The translations under genes were made by a program, and so were the position numbers. Source: JAEUIT01 sp034439815 (GTDB lineage Bacteria; Planctomycetota; Phycisphaerae; Phycisphaerales; SM1A02). Taken from it: a stretch of DNA of 14,157 nucleotides. The notes under the pieces are model-generated. The model searched no databases. It had not been told where the DNA came from and worked only from the letters and a program-made list of their open reading frames with translations. How positions within the stretch are numbered: the stretch's first letter is position 1; the number at the start of each line of letters is the position of its first letter. The DNA lies in the NCBI GenBank assembly GCA_034439815.1, contig JAWXBD010000197.1, positions 1 to 14,157 on the forward strand, in the 5' to 3' direction. Positions 14,129 through 14,157 of this stretch are shown here, piece after piece.

Positions 14129-14157
14129 GCTCGGCAGCAGCCCGCTCGGCAGCAGCC
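14129..14157. repeat. 15-bp tandem repeat reaching the window end
   Basis: GCTCGGCAGCAGCCC (14129-14143) is followed by 14 of the same 15 bases up to the last base of the window, so the array may continue to the right. A period of 15 keeps any reading frame; in the stop-free plus frame it reads LGSSP LGSS. Confidence 0.75.

Larger units (their letters stand above)
13578..14157 (+). other. Long stop-free frame running off the right edge; no recognised gene
   Basis: The frame that contains GTG 13578 and ATG 14094 has no stop codon from at least 13380 to the window end, including all 735 bases of the otherwise gene-free tail. Its translation is rich in Arg, Ser and Pro (for example RVSRDGLRWGIETMQ, then RLVELLDLLVVLYLARA, then a Pro/Cys-rich stretch) and matches no family I know. 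The third codon positions look less GC-biased than in the neighbouring genes, which argues against coding. It could be the start of a gene to the right, a decayed gene, or chance helped by the pyrimidine-rich composition after about 13930. Other small frames here overlap one another and are not better supported. No terminator for the BshB1-like gene is visible. Confidence 0.25.

Noticed and set aside
1..14157. CRISPR array, IS element, integrase or phage genes
   Set aside because: No spaced direct repeats, transposase motifs or terminal inverted repeats were seen; the only repeats are the short tandem ones listed.

Overview
The window is GC-rich bacterial chromosome and looks like a planctomycete of the Phycisphaerae type. 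The main reason is that two neighbouring secreted proteins end in the same 52-residue dockerin-like module (repeats of the form DxNxDGxxDxxDLAxLLGxWG), a tail common in that group. An exported solenoid-like protein and a small lipoprotein of unknown family fit the same picture. The assignment is inference from protein style; there is no rRNA or tRNA in the window.

Layout. 2-1012 (+) is the 3' part of a secreted dockerin-tailed protein, closed by a strong intrinsic terminator. 1345-3720 (+) is a secreted metzincin-type zinc protease with the same tail, preceded by a leader of about 240 bases with hairpins. A second terminator at 3765-3793 separates it from a minus-strand pair: a DUF4190-like membrane protein (5560-4772) and an MlaF-like ABC ATPase (4779-3796), overlapping by 8 bases. 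Divergent from that pair, with only 31 bases between the start codons, is murD (5592-7001, +). Its last 10 bases overlap the end of a convergent lipoprotein gene (7486-6992, -).

From 7702 to 13422 five genes run in the same direction: ispF (isoprenoid precursor synthesis), an adenylate-kinase-like P-loop protein that appears fused to a nucleoside-deoxyribosyltransferase-like domain, truA (tRNA pseudouridine synthase), a 791-residue exported protein of unknown function, and a BshB1-like LmbE/PIG-L deacetylase. The last 735 bases contain no gene I can defend. They hold a 47-codon ORF with a strong ribosome-binding site, a long stop-free frame running off the edge, and short tandem repeats of 16 and 15 bases in a pyrimidine-rich stretch.

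The core genes (murD, ispF, truA) are ordinary housekeeping functions. The points most worth attention are the Cys-bracketed dockerin-like tails, the atypical zinc motif and possible cysteine switch of the protease, the P-loop/NDT-like fusion with a degenerate Walker A, and TAnnnT boxes placed 7-9 bases before start codons that lack a Shine-Dalgarno sequence, which suggests leaderless transcripts. I did not find a clear multi-gene novel system.
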